Source of the DNA: Phytohabitans houttuyneae | GTDB lineage: Bacteria > Actinomycetota > Actinomycetes > Mycobacteriales > Micromonosporaceae | Direction: 5' to 3' | Length of the DNA: 64,000 bases | NCBI RefSeq assembly: GCF_011764425.1 | Contig: NZ_BLPF01000003.1 | Location: 124,001-188,000 of the forward strand | Part shown: piece after piece, positions 8,942 through 17,623 of the stretch | Layout of the letters: every line of letters begins with the position of its first letter | Numbering within the stretch: position 1 is the first letter of the stretch | Notes under the pieces: model-generated | Told to the model about the DNA's origin: nothing | Database searches by the model: none | Seen by the model: the letters and a program-made list of their open reading frames with translations, nothing else | Translations under genes and position numbers: made by a program

Positions 8942-9973
8942 ATGAGGGTCGCGGTCGTCGGCGCCGGAGTCGTCGGGCTGTCAGCCACCGCCGCGCTGCT
9001 CGACCGCGGCGTCGACGCGGTGTGCCTGGAGCGGACCGGACCCATGGCCGAGCGGTCCACCGGCTCGTCGCGGATCTTCCGCCTGGCACACGGCAGCGCC
9101 GACCTCGTCGCGCTCGCCCGGGACGCCCGCGCCGGCTGGGCGCGCTGGAGCGAAGCCGCCGGGCGGCCGCTGGTCCGGGACGTCGGCTGCCTGGTCAGTG
9201 GCGCCACCACGCTGGAGTGGACGGCGGCGATGCGCAAGGCCGCCGCGCCGTACACGGTCGCCGGCTCCGACTGGCCCGACCTCGGCCTGCCGGTCCGGCG
9301 CGCGCCGGACGTGATCCTGCACGATCCGACCGGCGGCGTGATCGACGCCGAGGGCGCCGGGAGCCACCTCGCCGGCCGGGTGGGCGGCGCGCTGCGGATC
9401 GCCACCGTGTACGGGCTGGAGGAGCGGGGCACCGGCGCCCGCGTCTACACCTCCGGCGGCCCGCTCGACGTCGACGCGGTGCTGATCGCGGCCGGCGCGG
9501 GCACCTCGCCGCTGGCCGCGCGGGTGGGCATCTACACGCCGGCGGTGCTGGCGCACCACGTGCGCTTCACGTTCGCCACCACCCGGACCGGGCCGCTGCG
9601 CAGCTGGATCGACCAGAGCCCCGGCCGCATGGGCACGTACCAGCACATGGCCGGGCCCGGCCGGTGGGTGGTCGGCGGCCTGCTCGACTACGCGGCCATC
9701 GCCTGGGAGGCGGGGCGGGACGAGGCCACCCGCGTGTCCCGCGAGGCGGTGCTGGCGTACGTGCGCGATCACCTCGACGGGGTGGAGCCGGCGGTCCTGG
9801 ACGAGCTGTACTGCACCACGATGGCCGAGCTCGGCGACGGGTTCCACCTGCGCCGGCGCGGGCCGTTCACGGCTGTGTACGGTGACAATCTGTTCAAGTT
9901 CGCCCCGCTGCTCGGCGACCTGCTGGCCGCCGCGGTGACCGAGGGTACGGAGGACGAGGTCGACCATGTCTAG
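8942..9973 (+). CDS. FAD-dependent oxidoreductase, DAO family
   Basis: The 343-residue protein starts MRVAVVGAGVVGLSATAALL (GxGxxG Rossmann site for FAD), then VDAVCLERTGPMAERSTGSS. The region TGGVIDAEGAGSHLAGRVG and the C-terminal stretch GPFTAVYGDNLFKFAPLLG, ahead of the FAD-binding end, resemble sarcosine oxidase and N-methyl amino acid oxidases. It starts four bases after the rmlA stop (GTG 8939 is an alternative), so it is co-transcribed with the sugar genes. The substrate is unknown; a role in amino-sugar or amine tailoring is only suggested by the neighbours. Confidence 0.75.
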   Translation: MRVAVVGAGVVGLSATAALLDRGVDAVCLERTGPMAERSTGSSRIFRLAHGSADLVALARDARAGWARWSEAAGRPLVRDVGCLVSGATTLEWTAAMRKAAAPYTVAGSDWPDLGLPVRRAPDVILHDPTGGVIDAEGAGSHLAGRVGGALRIATVYGLEERGTGARVYTSGGPLDVDAVLIAAGAGTSPLAARVGIYTPAVLAHHVRFTFATTRTGPLRSWIDQSPGRMGTYQHMAGPGRWVVGGLLDYAAIAWEAGRDEATRVSREAVLAYVRDHLDGVEPAVLDELYCTTMAELGDGFHLRRRGPFTAVYGDNLFKFAPLLGDLLAAAVTEGTEDEVDHV

Positions 9974-10021
9974 GCGTGCCCGGTTGCGGTCCGCTGGCCT
10001 GGTCTGACAGGCTTACCGCCC

Positions 10022-10621
10022 GTGCAGCAGGAGAAGCCGAGCACCCAGGGTGCCGACTACACCGACCGGCTCCAGAAGGTGACCGGCGCCCGGTGGAAGC
10101 AGGTCCTCGACGTCCAGCGTCCGTACCGGTGGAACATCCGCCGCCTCAAGCTCGGGCGCACCCTCGACGTGGGCTGCGGCCTGGGTCGCAACCTCGCCCA
10201 CCTCGGCGGAAACGGGGTGGGCGTCGACCACAACCCGACCTCCGTCGAGGTCGCGCGGTCGCAGGGCTTCGAGGCGTACACGATCAACGAGTTCTTCGAG
10301 ACCGACCGCGCCGCGACGTTCGACTCGATGCTCGCCGCCCACCTGCTGGAGCACATGCCCGAGGAGCAGGCCCGCAAGGTCGTCGAGTCGTACCTGCCCT
10401 GCGTGAGGCCGGGCGGCAAGGCGGTCTTCATCACCCCGCAGGAGCGGGGGTACGCCAGCGACGCCACCCACGTGCGCTTCGTGGGCTTCGCCGAGGCGGC
10501 CGCGATGTGCCGCGACCTGGGGCTGACCGTGGAGAAGCAGTACTCGTTCCCGTTCCCGCGGTTCATGGGCAAGCTCTTCACGTACAACGAGTTCGTCACC
10601 GTGGCGCGGTTCCCGTCATGA
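10022..10621 (+). CDS. Class I SAM-dependent methyltransferase
   Basis: The 199-residue protein has LKLGRTLDVGCGLGRNLAHL (motif I, SAM site), GVGVDHNPTSVEVARSQGF and MLAAHLLEHMPEEQARKVVE, followed by LPCVRPGGKAVFITPQERGY. These fit the Methyltransf_11-type fold. Its stop overlaps the rmlC ATG (ATGA), so it is part of the rmlA-rmlC operon and may methylate a sugar or the glycan it decorates. The actual acceptor is not evident. Confidence 0.8.
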   Translation: MQQEKPSTQGADYTDRLQKVTGARWKQVLDVQRPYRWNIRRLKLGRTLDVGCGLGRNLAHLGGNGVGVDHNPTSVEVARSQGFEAYTINEFFETDRAATFDSMLAAHLLEHMPEEQARKVVESYLPCVRPGGKAVFITPQERGYASDATHVRFVGFAEAAAMCRDLGLTVEKQYSFPFPRFMGKLFTYNEFVTVARFPS

Positions 10622-11217
10622 AGATCCGGCCGCTCAGCATCGAGGGCGCGTGGGAGATCACGCCCCAGCAGCACTCCGACGCGCGTGGCGCCTTCCTGGA
10701 GTGGTACCGCTTCGATCGCCTCGCCGAGGTGGTCGGGCACCCGCTCAACCTGGCGCAGGCCAACCTCTCCATCTCGGCGCGCGGCGTGGTGCGCGGCATC
10801 CACTTCGCCGACGTGCCGCCCGGCCAGGCCAAGTACGTGACGTGCACGCGCGGCGCGGTCGTCGACGTGATCGTGGACATCCGGGTCGGCTCGCCCACTT
10901 TCGGCAGGTGGGAGGGGGTCCGCCTGGACGACGTGGACCGCAAGGCGGTGTACCTCAGCGAGGGGATCGGCCACGGCTACTGCGCGCTGACCGACGAGCC
11001 TGAGTTCGTGTACCTGTGCTCCAGCACGTACAACCCGACGGCTGAGCACACGGTCAACCCGCTCGACCCCGAGCTCGGCATCGAGTGGCCGGCCGAGGTG
11101 CCGATCTTGTCCCCGCGGGACGAGGCGGCGCCGAGCCTGGCGCAGGCGCGGGCCGACGGGATCTTGCCGTCGTACGACACGTGCCGCGAGTACGCCGAAA
11201 CCTTGCGTCAGGAGTGA
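10618..11217 (+). CDS. rmlC: dTDP-4-dehydrorhamnose 3,5-epimerase
   Basis: The 199-residue cupin-type enzyme contains SDARGAFLEWYRFDRL, LSISARGVVRGIHFADVPPG (active-site His) and AVVDVIVDIRVGSPTFG, then YLSEGIGHGYCALTDEPEF, typical of RmlC. It epimerises C3 and C5 of the 4-keto-6-deoxy intermediate. The start is set by the ATGA overlap with the methyltransferase. With rmlA, rmlB and rmlD it completes the four-gene dTDP-L-rhamnose pathway in this window. Confidence 0.94.
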   Translation: MKIRPLSIEGAWEITPQQHSDARGAFLEWYRFDRLAEVVGHPLNLAQANLSISARGVVRGIHFADVPPGQAKYVTCTRGAVVDVIVDIRVGSPTFGRWEGVRLDDVDRKAVYLSEGIGHGYCALTDEPEFVYLCSSTYNPTAEHTVNPLDPELGIEWPAEVPILSPRDEAAPSLAQARADGILPSYDTCREYAETLRQE

Positions 11218-11238
11218 CGTTCCGGGCCTTCGGACGGC

Positions 11239-11244
11239 TAGTGT
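11239..11244 (+). promoter_or_regulatory. -10 box (TAGTGT) of the pafA leader ORF
   Basis: TAGTGT is followed by six bases (CTGTTC) and ATG 11251. The spacing predicts a leaderless transcript that starts with the leader ORF and continues into pafA. Confidence 0.5.
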
Positions 11245-11250
11245 CTGTTC

Positions 11251-11322
11251 ATGAGCGGGAGCCGTGAGGCTACGGGCATTGCGTCCGACGGCGGACGAGC
11301 GCCGAGCGGCGGAGCGGGGTAG
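11251..11322 (+). CDS. 23-codon leader ORF of the repeat cassette, ahead of pafA
   Basis: The frame encodes a 23-residue peptide that begins MSGSREATG and ends [11 protein letters not shown]. Its TAG is followed by GC and then the pafA ATG. The same peptide type (MSGSREATD ... [11 protein letters not shown]) occurs three times in tandem before the ROK gene at 52411-52630, always ending TAG-GC-ATG. DNA identity outside the middle codons is nearly complete. The GGAGCGGGG near its 3' end can serve as the ribosome site of pafA, so translation is probably coupled. No function of the peptide itself is known to me. Confidence 0.65.
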   Translation: MSGSREATGIASDGGRAPSGGAG

Positions 11323-11324
11323 GC

Positions 11325-12683
11325 ATGGAACGACGAATCTTCGGGCTCGAGACCGAGTACGGCGTCACCTGTACCTACCGCGGGCAGCGGCGGTTGTCCC
11401 CGGACGAGGTGGCCCGCTACCTGTTCCGCCGGGTGGTGTCGTGGGGGCGTTCCAGTAACGTCTTCCTCCGCAACGGGGCCCGGCTCTACCTGGACGTCGG
11501 CTCCCACCCGGAGTACGCCACGCCCGAGTGCGACTCCGTCGCCGACCTCGTCGCGCACGACCGGGCCGGTGAGCGGATCCTGGAGGGCCTGCTGGTCGAC
11601 GCCGAGAAGCGGCTGCACGACGAGGGCATCGCCGGCGAGATCTACCTGTTCAAAAACAACACCGACTCCGCCGGCAACTCGTACGGGTGCCACGAAAACT
11701 ACCTCGTCTCCCGGCACGGCGAGTTCGGCCGGCTGGCGGACGTGCTCATCCCGTTCCTGGTCACCCGGCAGCTGATCTGCGGCGCCGGCAAGGTGCTGCA
11801 GACCCCGCGCGGCGCCGTCTACTGCCTGTCCCAGCGGGCCGAGCACATCTGGGAGGGCGTCTCCTCGGCCACCACGCGCAGCCGCCCGATCATCAACACC
11901 CGGGACGAGCCGCACGCGGACGCCGAGCGGTACCGCCGGCTGCACGTGATCGTCGGCGACTCGAACATGAACGAGGTCACCACCCTCCTCAAGGTCGGCA
12001 GCGCCGACATCGTGCTCCGCATGATCGAGGCCGGCGTGGTGATGCGCGACCTGTCGCTGGAAAACCCGATCCGGGCCATCCGCGAGGTCTCGCACGACGT
12101 CACCGGCCGCCGCAAGGTCCGCCTGGCCTCCAACAAGGAGGTCAGCGCCCTGGAGATCCAGCAGGAGTACCTGGCGAAGGCCACCGAGTTCGTCGAGCGC
12201 CGCGGCGGCGACCAGACCGCCAAGCGCGTGGTCGAGCTGTGGGGCCGGGTGCTGCGCGCGGTCGAGACCGGCGACCTCGAGCCGGTGTCCCGCGAGATCG
12301 ACTGGGTGAGCAAGCTCAAGCTGATCGAGCGGTACCAGGAGAAGCACGACCTGCCGCTCTCGCACCCGCGGGTCGCCCAGATGGACCTCGCCTACCACGA
12401 CCTGCGCCGCGGCCGCGGTCTCTACGGGCTGCTGGAGCGGCGCGGCCAGGTCGACCGCGTGGCCACCGACCTGGAGATCTTCGAGGCGAAGGAGACCCCG
12501 CCGCAGACCACGCGGGCCCGGCTGCGCGGCGAGTTCATCCGTCACGCGCAGGAGAAGCGCCGCGACTTCACCGTCGACTGGGTGCACCTGAAGCTGAACG
12601 ACCAGGCGCAGCGCACGGTGTTGTGCAAGGACCCGTTCCGCGCGTACGACGAGCGGGTGGAGCGGCTGATCGCCAGCATGTGA
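11325..12683 (+). CDS. pafA: Pup-protein ligase PafA
   Basis: The 452-residue enzyme starts [20 protein letters not shown], with family glutamates for ATP/Mg binding. [20 protein letters not shown] carries the HPEYATPE motif and catalytic Asp region, and [19 protein letters not shown] and [19 protein letters not shown] are strongly conserved. It lacks the Dop loop, which separates it from the paralogue at 1283. PafA phosphorylates the Pup C-terminal Glu and links it to substrate lysines. The ATG lies two bases after the stop of a leader ORF. It is separated from prcA by the rhamnose cluster. Confidence 0.96.
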   Translation: MERRIFGLETEYGVTCTYRGQRRLSPDEVARYLFRRVVSWGRSSNVFLRNGARLYLDVGSHPEYATPECDSVADLVAHDRAGERILEGLLVDAEKRLHDEGIAGEIYLFKNNTDSAGNSYGCHENYLVSRHGEFGRLADVLIPFLVTRQLICGAGKVLQTPRGAVYCLSQRAEHIWEGVSSATTRSRPIINTRDEPHADAERYRRLHVIVGDSNMNEVTTLLKVGSADIVLRMIEAGVVMRDLSLENPIRAIREVSHDVTGRRKVRLASNKEVSALEIQQEYLAKATEFVERRGGDQTAKRVVELWGRVLRAVETGDLEPVSREIDWVSKLKLIERYQEKHDLPLSHPRVAQMDLAYHDLRRGRGLYGLLERRGQVDRVATDLEIFEAKETPPQTTRARLRGEFIRHAQEKRRDFTVDWVHLKLNDQAQRTVLCKDPFRAYDERVERLIASM

Positions 12684-12697
12684 GACTTGGTACCGCC

Positions 12698-12874
12698 ATG
12701 ACTGATGCCTCCCCTCCACCCCGTAAGCCCGGCCTCGTCCAGCGGCGCAAGCAGAAGATCGCCGACGAGATCTCCCGCAACCGCCGCGGCGAGTACAGCG
12801 TGCCCACGTGGGTGCTCGCCCTGATCCTCGGCGTCTTCCTGGCCGCCTGGATCGGCCTGATCGTCATTTCTTAA
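12698..12874 (+). CDS. Small single-span membrane protein downstream of pafA
   Basis: The 58-residue product has a basic, Pro-rich N-terminus (about residues 1-35, with VQRRKQKIADEISRNRRGEY), then one hydrophobic helix VPTWVLALILGVFLAAWIGL ending near the C-terminus. It begins 14 bases after pafA and is presumably co-transcribed. The topology should be N-terminus inside. I do not recognise a function. It is too regular (a charge-bounded helix and a short gap to pafA) to be a chance frame. Confidence 0.65.
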   Translation: MTDASPPPRKPGLVQRRKQKIADEISRNRRGEYSVPTWVLALILGVFLAAWIGLIVIS

Positions 12875-12906
12875 AGACCCGGGCACATCACACCCGCCCG
12901 CGCGCG

Positions 12907-13977
12907 CTACGACAGCAGGGCCGCCGCGTGGCGACCGGCCGCGGCGGCGGCGAGGAAGTACCACGGGTCGGCGTCCAGGCCGCGGCCCATTGTGGACAGT
13001 GGCACCGGCGAGGCCTTGAGTGCTGCCTCCAGGCCGTCCACCGCCACGTGGACGATCCGGTGGCGGGCCGACAGTGTCTCCAGCGCGTCCTCGACGGCAA
13101 ACGGCAGGGGAGTGGGCAGGACCACGTCCGCCGGCGCGAGGGCGACCCGGCCGTACGCCGTCAGGCTGTGGTGCGAGATCCCCCGGTGCCGCGGGCGGGG
13201 GTCGGCGTCGGACAGGCGCAGGGAGGCCACGGGGCGGCCGCCGAGCACCGCGGCCGCGTTCACCGCCTCGCCGGCGGCCACGCCGCTGAATCCCCACGCG
13301 GTGCCGGTACCCAGGTTGCCCGGTCCCTGTGCGACCACCGTGACGTCCGCGCGGAGTACGTGCCGTGCGGCCAGCAGTCCGCTGTGGACGGTGGTGGCCT
13401 CCAGGTCGCCGCCGAAGGACTGGCCGACCGTGACCGTGCCGGCGAGGTGGCCCCGCAGGCCGTCGAGCGTGCGGGAGAACCACGCGGGCAGCGCGCCGCC
13501 GTCGGTCATGACGTAGGCGACCGAAGGGCCGGGCCCGATGCCGGCCTGCACCGCCGGGAGCGCGGAGTGCAGGTCCGCCACCACGACCGGCATGCCGTCG
13601 ATCGAGTCGGCGGACTCCATGACCGCGCGGTGCGGCGAGGCCTCCTCGTCGACGCCGAGCACGATCGCCTGCAGCGGCGTGTAGCGGGCCTTCACGAGGT
13701 GGCCGGACTCGCGCGTGGCGGGCGCCGGGGGATCGGGCGGCAGGCGGTCGGGGAGGGCGACCACCAGCGCGTACCCGCCGGTGCCCAGGCCCATCTCCAG
13801 GGCGCCGACGTTGAGCAGGACCCGGTCGCCCACCGCCGGCTCGCCGACGAGGGCGGGGTAGGCCAGCGCGCGGACCGGTGCGGAGCCGACGAGCACCTCC
13901 AGCGTGCGGACGCCGTTCCAGCTACGACCGAGGGACGCGACCACGCCGGAACGCCACCGAACCACGCCTACGCTCAT
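12907..13977 (-). CDS. DUF3866 family protein
   Basis: The protein of about 356 residues matches the DUF3866 pattern: an N-terminal small beta domain (GVVRWRSGVVASLGRSWNGV), VGDRVLLNVGALEMGLGTGG, HLVKARYTPLQAIVLGVDEE, VVADLHSALPAVQAG and HSGLLAARHVLRADVTVVAQ, then HRGISHHSLTAYGRV. Biochemical function is unknown for the family. ATG 13977 has AGGTGA five bases upstream and is preferred over GTG 13986, which abuts the stop of the CDF gene. The two genes form a minus-strand operon between pafA and pafB. Confidence 0.82.
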   Translation of the reverse strand: MSVGVVRWRSGVVASLGRSWNGVRTLEVLVGSAPVRALAYPALVGEPAVGDRVLLNVGALEMGLGTGGYALVVALPDRLPPDPPAPATRESGHLVKARYTPLQAIVLGVDEEASPHRAVMESADSIDGMPVVVADLHSALPAVQAGIGPGPSVAYVMTDGGALPAWFSRTLDGLRGHLAGTVTVGQSFGGDLEATTVHSGLLAARHVLRADVTVVAQGPGNLGTGTAWGFSGVAAGEAVNAAAVLGGRPVASLRLSDADPRPRHRGISHHSLTAYGRVALAPADVVLPTPLPFAVEDALETLSARHRIVHVAVDGLEAALKASPVPLSTMGRGLDADPWYFLAAAAAGRHAAALLS

Positions 13978-13986
13978 GGACGTCAC

Positions 13987-14982
13987 CTAACCACGGCGCC
14001 TTGTGGGGTCGAGAAAGACGTACCGGATGCCGGCGTACCGGCTCCTCAGGCGGCGCTCGGCCTCGTCGGCGGCGGCCTCGATGTCGGCGCCGGTGGCGTC
14101 GTCGGCGAAGTCGACCTTCGCGGCGACCAGGACCTCGGTAGGCCCCAGCTGCATCGTCAGGAGCGTCTCGATGCGCTCGACGGTGGGGATCTCGGCGAGC
14201 TCTTCCTCGATCATCCGGCGGATGCGCGGGGTGGCGGCGCGGCCGACCAGCAGCGAGATGTTGCTGCGGGCGAGCGTGGTGGCGGCGACCAGCAGCAGCA
14301 GGCCGATCGCGACGGACGCCAGGCCGTCCCACATCTCGTCGCCGGTGGCCTGGGACAGGCCGAGGCCGGCGCCGGCCAGCAGCAGGCCGACCAGCGCGGC
14401 GCTGTCCTCCAGGAAGACGGCCTTGATGGTGGTGTCCGGGGTCACCCGCAGGAAGCGGGCCGGGGTGACCCGCCACCGCCGCGCCGAGTTGCGGACCTGC
14501 CGCACCGCGCGGGTCAGGGAGATGCCCTCGATGACGAACGAGACGGCCAGCACCACGTAGGCCACCAGGTACTCGCCGCTGTGCTCACCCGAGCGGATCG
14601 TGTGCACACCGTGCGTGATGGAGAAGCCGGCCCCCGCCACGAACGTGAACAGCGCCGCGAGGAACGCCCAGACGTAGCTCTCCTTGCCGTACCCGAAGGG
14701 GTGCCGCTCGTCCGCCGGGTGCACGCCGCGCCGCAGCGCGGTGAAGAGCAGCACCTCCGTCGTCGTGTCGGCGAGCGAGTGGGCGGCCTCCGACATCATC
14801 GCCGCGGAGCCGGAGATGAGGCCCGCGGCCAGCTTGGCGGCGGCGATCGCGAGGTTGGCGATGCCGGCGACGATGACGGTGCCGACGCTCTCCGACTCGG
14901 CCCCGCCCTCGGCCAGGCGCGCGTTGAGGTCCGAGGGCAGCGGTGTGGGGCGGCTGTCCGACACGTGCAGATTGTGCCTCAC
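13987..14982 (-). CDS. Cation diffusion facilitator family transporter
   Basis: The protein of up to 331 residues has six predicted membrane helices. MMSEAAHSLADTTTEVLLF carries the HxxxD metal-site pattern of helix II, followed by ADERHPFGYGKESYVWAFLA, typical of CDF proteins. A second HxxxD-like site appears in helix V (VFLEDSAALVGLLLAG, here with E-D). The C-terminal domain (TVERIETLLTMQLGPTEVLV) is the ferredoxin-like metal regulatory domain. It exports divalent metals such as Zn or Fe by proton antiport; the metal cannot be assigned. GTG 14964 is an alternative start. Confidence 0.88.
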   Translation of the reverse strand: MRHNLHVSDSRPTPLPSDLNARLAEGGAESESVGTVIVAGIANLAIAAAKLAAGLISGSAAMMSEAAHSLADTTTEVLLFTALRRGVHPADERHPFGYGKESYVWAFLAALFTFVAGAGFSITHGVHTIRSGEHSGEYLVAYVVLAVSFVIEGISLTRAVRQVRNSARRWRVTPARFLRVTPDTTIKAVFLEDSAALVGLLLAGAGLGLSQATGDEMWDGLASVAIGLLLLVAATTLARSNISLLVGRAATPRIRRMIEEELAEIPTVERIETLLTMQLGPTEVLVAAKVDFADDATGADIEAAADEAERRLRSRYAGIRYVFLDPTRRRG

Positions 14983-15043
14983 CCGGACGAAACCGTCCGG
15001 GCGACGCGGCGTGGGGGAGGCCGTACGGGCGTGCGAATGAGGC

Positions 15044-15049
15044 TAGAGT
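15044..15049 (+). promoter_or_regulatory. -10 box (TAGAGT) of pafB
   Basis: TAGAGT lies seven bases before GTG 15057, which supports a leaderless pafB message and decides between GTG 15051 and 15057. Confidence 0.4.
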
Positions 15050-15056
15050 CGTGTGC

Positions 15057-16049
15057 GTGTCGCGGTCACGGACGGAGCGCCTGGTAAACCTGGTGATCTG
15101 CCTTCTCTCGACGCGGCGGTTCCTGACCGCCGCGCAGATCGCCGCCACCGTGCCGGGCTACGAGCACAACCCCGACGACCCGCGCGACCACGAGGCGTTC
15201 CAGCGCAAGTTCGAGCGCGACAAGGCGGAGCTGCGGGAGCTGGGCGTGCCGCTGGAGACGGGCACCGCGAGCGTCTTCGACGCCGAGCCCGGCTACCGGA
15301 TCGCCGCCCGGGAGTATGCGCTGCCCGACATCCAGCTCGAGCCCGACGAGGCCGCCGCGGTGGGCATCGCCGCGCGGCTGTGGCGGCACGCGGGCCTCGC
15401 GGCGGCCGCCTCGTCCGGCCTGGCCAAGCTTCGTGCGGCCGGCATCGACATCGACCCGTCGGCGACGCTCGGCGTGGAGCCGGTGGTCACCGTCGACCCG
15501 GCGTTCGCGCCGCTCACCACCGCCGCCCGCGACCGCCGCACGGTGGCCTTCGACTACCGGGTGCCGGAGGGCGACGGCCCGACCAGCCGCCGGCTGCAGC
15601 CGTGGGGCGTGGTCTGCTGGCGCGGCCGGTGGTATGTGGTGGGCCACGACCTCGACCGCGAGGCCACCCGCTGCTTCCGGCTGTCCCGGATCGTGGGGCA
15701 GGTGCGGCTGACCGGCAAGCCCGGTGCGTACGAGCCGCCCACCGGCGTCGACCTCATCAGCCACGTGGCCCGCTGGTCCGGTCCGGTGGAGCGCACCGGG
15801 CGGGCGACCGTGCTGGTGCGTCCCGGCCGCGCGGCGGGGCTGCGCCGCTGGGCCCGCGAGGTCGAGCCGACGGGCGACGGAGACAAGCTCGTGCTGCCGT
15901 TCGGCGACGCGGAGAGCTTCGCCGCCTCCCTGGTGGGATATGGCGCGGACGTGCGCGTGCTCGACCCGCCCGAGGTGCGTGAGGCCGTCATCCAGCGGCT
16001 CAAGGAGATCGCCACCCGCCACGAGGCGGCGTCGGTGAGCGCACGATGA
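15057..16049 (+). CDS. pafB: WYL-domain transcriptional activator PafB
   Basis: The 330-residue protein starts MSRSRTERLVNLVICLLSTR, the winged-helix N-terminus of PafB. The WYL domain lies around residues 185-225 (LQPWGVVCWRGRWYVVGHD ... RCFRLSRIVGQV), and a WCX-like domain follows. PafB and PafC form the heteromeric regulator of the mycobacterial DNA-damage response, activated through the WYL domain; despite the name they are not part of pupylation. The stop overlaps the pafC ATG. A -10 box supports GTG 15057 as the start, with 15051 possible. Confidence 0.9.
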   Translation: MSRSRTERLVNLVICLLSTRRFLTAAQIAATVPGYEHNPDDPRDHEAFQRKFERDKAELRELGVPLETGTASVFDAEPGYRIAAREYALPDIQLEPDEAAAVGIAARLWRHAGLAAAASSGLAKLRAAGIDIDPSATLGVEPVVTVDPAFAPLTTAARDRRTVAFDYRVPEGDGPTSRRLQPWGVVCWRGRWYVVGHDLDREATRCFRLSRIVGQVRLTGKPGAYEPPTGVDLISHVARWSGPVERTGRATVLVRPGRAAGLRRWAREVEPTGDGDKLVLPFGDAESFAASLVGYGADVRVLDPPEVREAVIQRLKEIATRHEAASVSAR

Positions 16050-16996
16050 CGGCGCCGTCCCGGGCCTCCGCCGACCGGCTGGGGCGCCTGCTCAACCTCG
16101 TGCCGTACCTGCTGGCCCGCCCCGGCATCGAGCTCGCCGAGGCCGCGGCCGAGCTGGGTGTGAGCGACAAGCAGCTGCGCGAAGACCTGGAGCTGCTGTG
16201 GGTGTGCGGGCTTCCGGGGTACGGGCCGGGCGACCTGATCGACATGGCGTTCGACGGCGACCGTGTCACGATCACGTACGACGCGGGCATCGACCGTCCC
16301 CTCCGGCTCACGCCCGACGAGGCGTTGGCGCTGGTCGTGGCGTTGCGGATGCTCGCCGAGACGCCCGGCATGGCCAACCGCGACGCGATCGAGCGCACGC
16401 TCGCCAAGCTGGAGAGCGCCGCCGGTGACCTGACCAGCGCGCCGGTCGAGGTGCGGCTGCCCGGCAACGCCGATCGCCTCGACACGCTGCGCGGTGCGGT
16501 GGAGCGGCGGCGGGCGCTGCGGATCACGTACTACACGGCGACCCGCGACGAGCTGACCGAGCGGGTGGTCGACCCGATCCGGGTGCTGGTGGTCGCCGGC
16601 CGGGCCTACCTGGAGGCGTGGTGCCGCCGGGCCGAGGCGGTGCGGCTGTTCCGGGCCGACCGGATCGACGCGCTGACCGAGCTCGACGAGCCGGCCCGCC
16701 TCCCGGGCGAGGTGCGGCTGCACGACGTGAGCGGCGGGGTGTACCAGCCGGGTCCCGAGCTGCCGCTGGTCACGCTGCGGGTGGGGCGCGGCGGCCGGTG
16801 GATCACCGAGTACTACCCGTGCGAGGACGTGCGCCCCGACGGCGAGGAGTGGCTTGTCTCGCTGCGGGTGGCAGACCTGGCGTGGGCGCAGCGTTTCGTG
16901 CTCGGACTGGGACCGGACGCCACTGTGGTGGCACCGGTCGATCTGGTCGAGCGGGTGCGCCAGCAGGCGGGTGCGGCGCTCGACCAGTACAGTTGA
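16046..16996 (+). CDS. pafC: WYL-domain transcriptional activator PafC
   Basis: The 316-residue protein has the HTH segment LGRLLNLVPYLLARPGIELA ... LGVSDKQLREDLELLWVCGLP and a WYL domain (VVDPIRVLVVAGRAYLEAWC ... VRLFRADRIDALTEL). It is slightly diverged from the PafB paralogue upstream, as in other actinobacteria. It overlaps pafB by the ATGA stop/start, which is consistent with stoichiometric production of the two partners. Confidence 0.9.
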   Translation: MTAPSRASADRLGRLLNLVPYLLARPGIELAEAAAELGVSDKQLREDLELLWVCGLPGYGPGDLIDMAFDGDRVTITYDAGIDRPLRLTPDEALALVVALRMLAETPGMANRDAIERTLAKLESAAGDLTSAPVEVRLPGNADRLDTLRGAVERRRALRITYYTATRDELTERVVDPIRVLVVAGRAYLEAWCRRAEAVRLFRADRIDALTELDEPARLPGEVRLHDVSGGVYQPGPELPLVTLRVGRGGRWITEYYPCEDVRPDGEEWLVSLRVADLAWAQRFVLGLGPDATVVAPVDLVERVRQQAGAALDQYS

Positions 16997-17001
16997 CGAT
17001 C

Positions 17002-17259
17002 GTGGTCCTGTGGGTCGTGTTGGCAGCGGTGCTGGTGGGGCTGCTGGTGCTGGTGTTGTCGGCGGCTTCGCTGATGGGGCGGCTGGGGCCGCTGCGGCGG
17101 GCCGCGATGACGCTGCTGCGCCGGCAGGCTGAGGTGGAAAACCTGCGGTCAGCGGCGCTCTCGCTGGCCCAGGAGGCGGACACGCTGCGGCTCAAGGCCG
17201 AGATCACGCAGGAGCGGCTCGCTCTGATCAAGGTCAAGTCAGGGCCGCGCGGCCGTTGA
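17002..17259 (+). CDS. Small membrane-anchored coiled-coil protein between pafC and tatA
   Basis: The 85-residue product has one N-terminal helix (VLWVVLAAVLVGLLVLVLSA) followed by a basic stretch and a heptad-like helix (RRQAEVENLRSAALSLAQEA). The start is GTG 17002, or TTG 16993 overlapping the pafC stop (TTGA). It lies in the pafBC-tatAC operon, 70 bases before tatA. I do not recognise a named family; its topology resembles TatA/TatB-like or other small anchored proteins, but no Tat motif is present. Confidence 0.6.
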   Translation: MVLWVVLAAVLVGLLVLVLSAASLMGRLGPLRRAAMTLLRRQAEVENLRSAALSLAQEADTLRLKAEITQERLALIKVKSGPRGR

Positions 17260-17329
17260 CGGGTCTCCGCCAGACGCACGTACGATAGGGCTCGACAGTC
17301 CTCACGACGATCAGCAACTGGAGCTTTCC

Positions 17330-17608
17330 ATGGGCGCCCTCAAGCCGTGGCATATCGCTGTACTCGTGGTCGTGCTGGTCCTCCTCTTCGGCGCGAAGCG
17401 GTTGCCCGACGCGGCTCGGTCGTTGGGCCGCTCGTTGCGGATCATCAAGGCCGAGACCAAGCACCTGACCGACGACGACGAGCGCGACCTCGCCGAAAAG
17501 GCGGACGCGCAGCACGGCCGCCAGCCGCTGCCGCCGTCGTCGACGGAGCAGCGCCCGGCCGCGCCGCCGGTTGTCGACCCGGTGCAGCGCACCCGCGACG
17601 TTTCCTGA
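17330..17608 (+). CDS. tatA: Sec-independent translocase subunit TatA
   Basis: The 92-residue protein has the short N-terminal helix KPWHIAVLVVVLVLLFGAKRL with the Phe-Gly hinge, followed by the amphipathic helix (PDAARSLGRSLRIIKAET) and a Pro-rich acidic tail. It forms the pore or membrane-thinning assembly for folded Tat substrates. tatC follows 15 bases later. A CTGGAG ribosome site lies upstream, and TACGAT near 17281 could be its own -10 box. A predicted Tat substrate is encoded at 37347. Confidence 0.93.
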   Translation: MGALKPWHIAVLVVVLVLLFGAKRLPDAARSLGRSLRIIKAETKHLTDDDERDLAEKADAQHGRQPLPPSSTEQRPAAPPVVDPVQRTRDVS

Positions 17609-17623
17609 TCCTCGGCGCTCCCC

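Noticed and set aside
5098-9967. Long frames opposite the rml genes and the FAD oxidoreductase
   Set aside because: They are antisense shadows rich in Arg/Ala/Val/Gly, without motifs, and the true genes are clear on the other strand.
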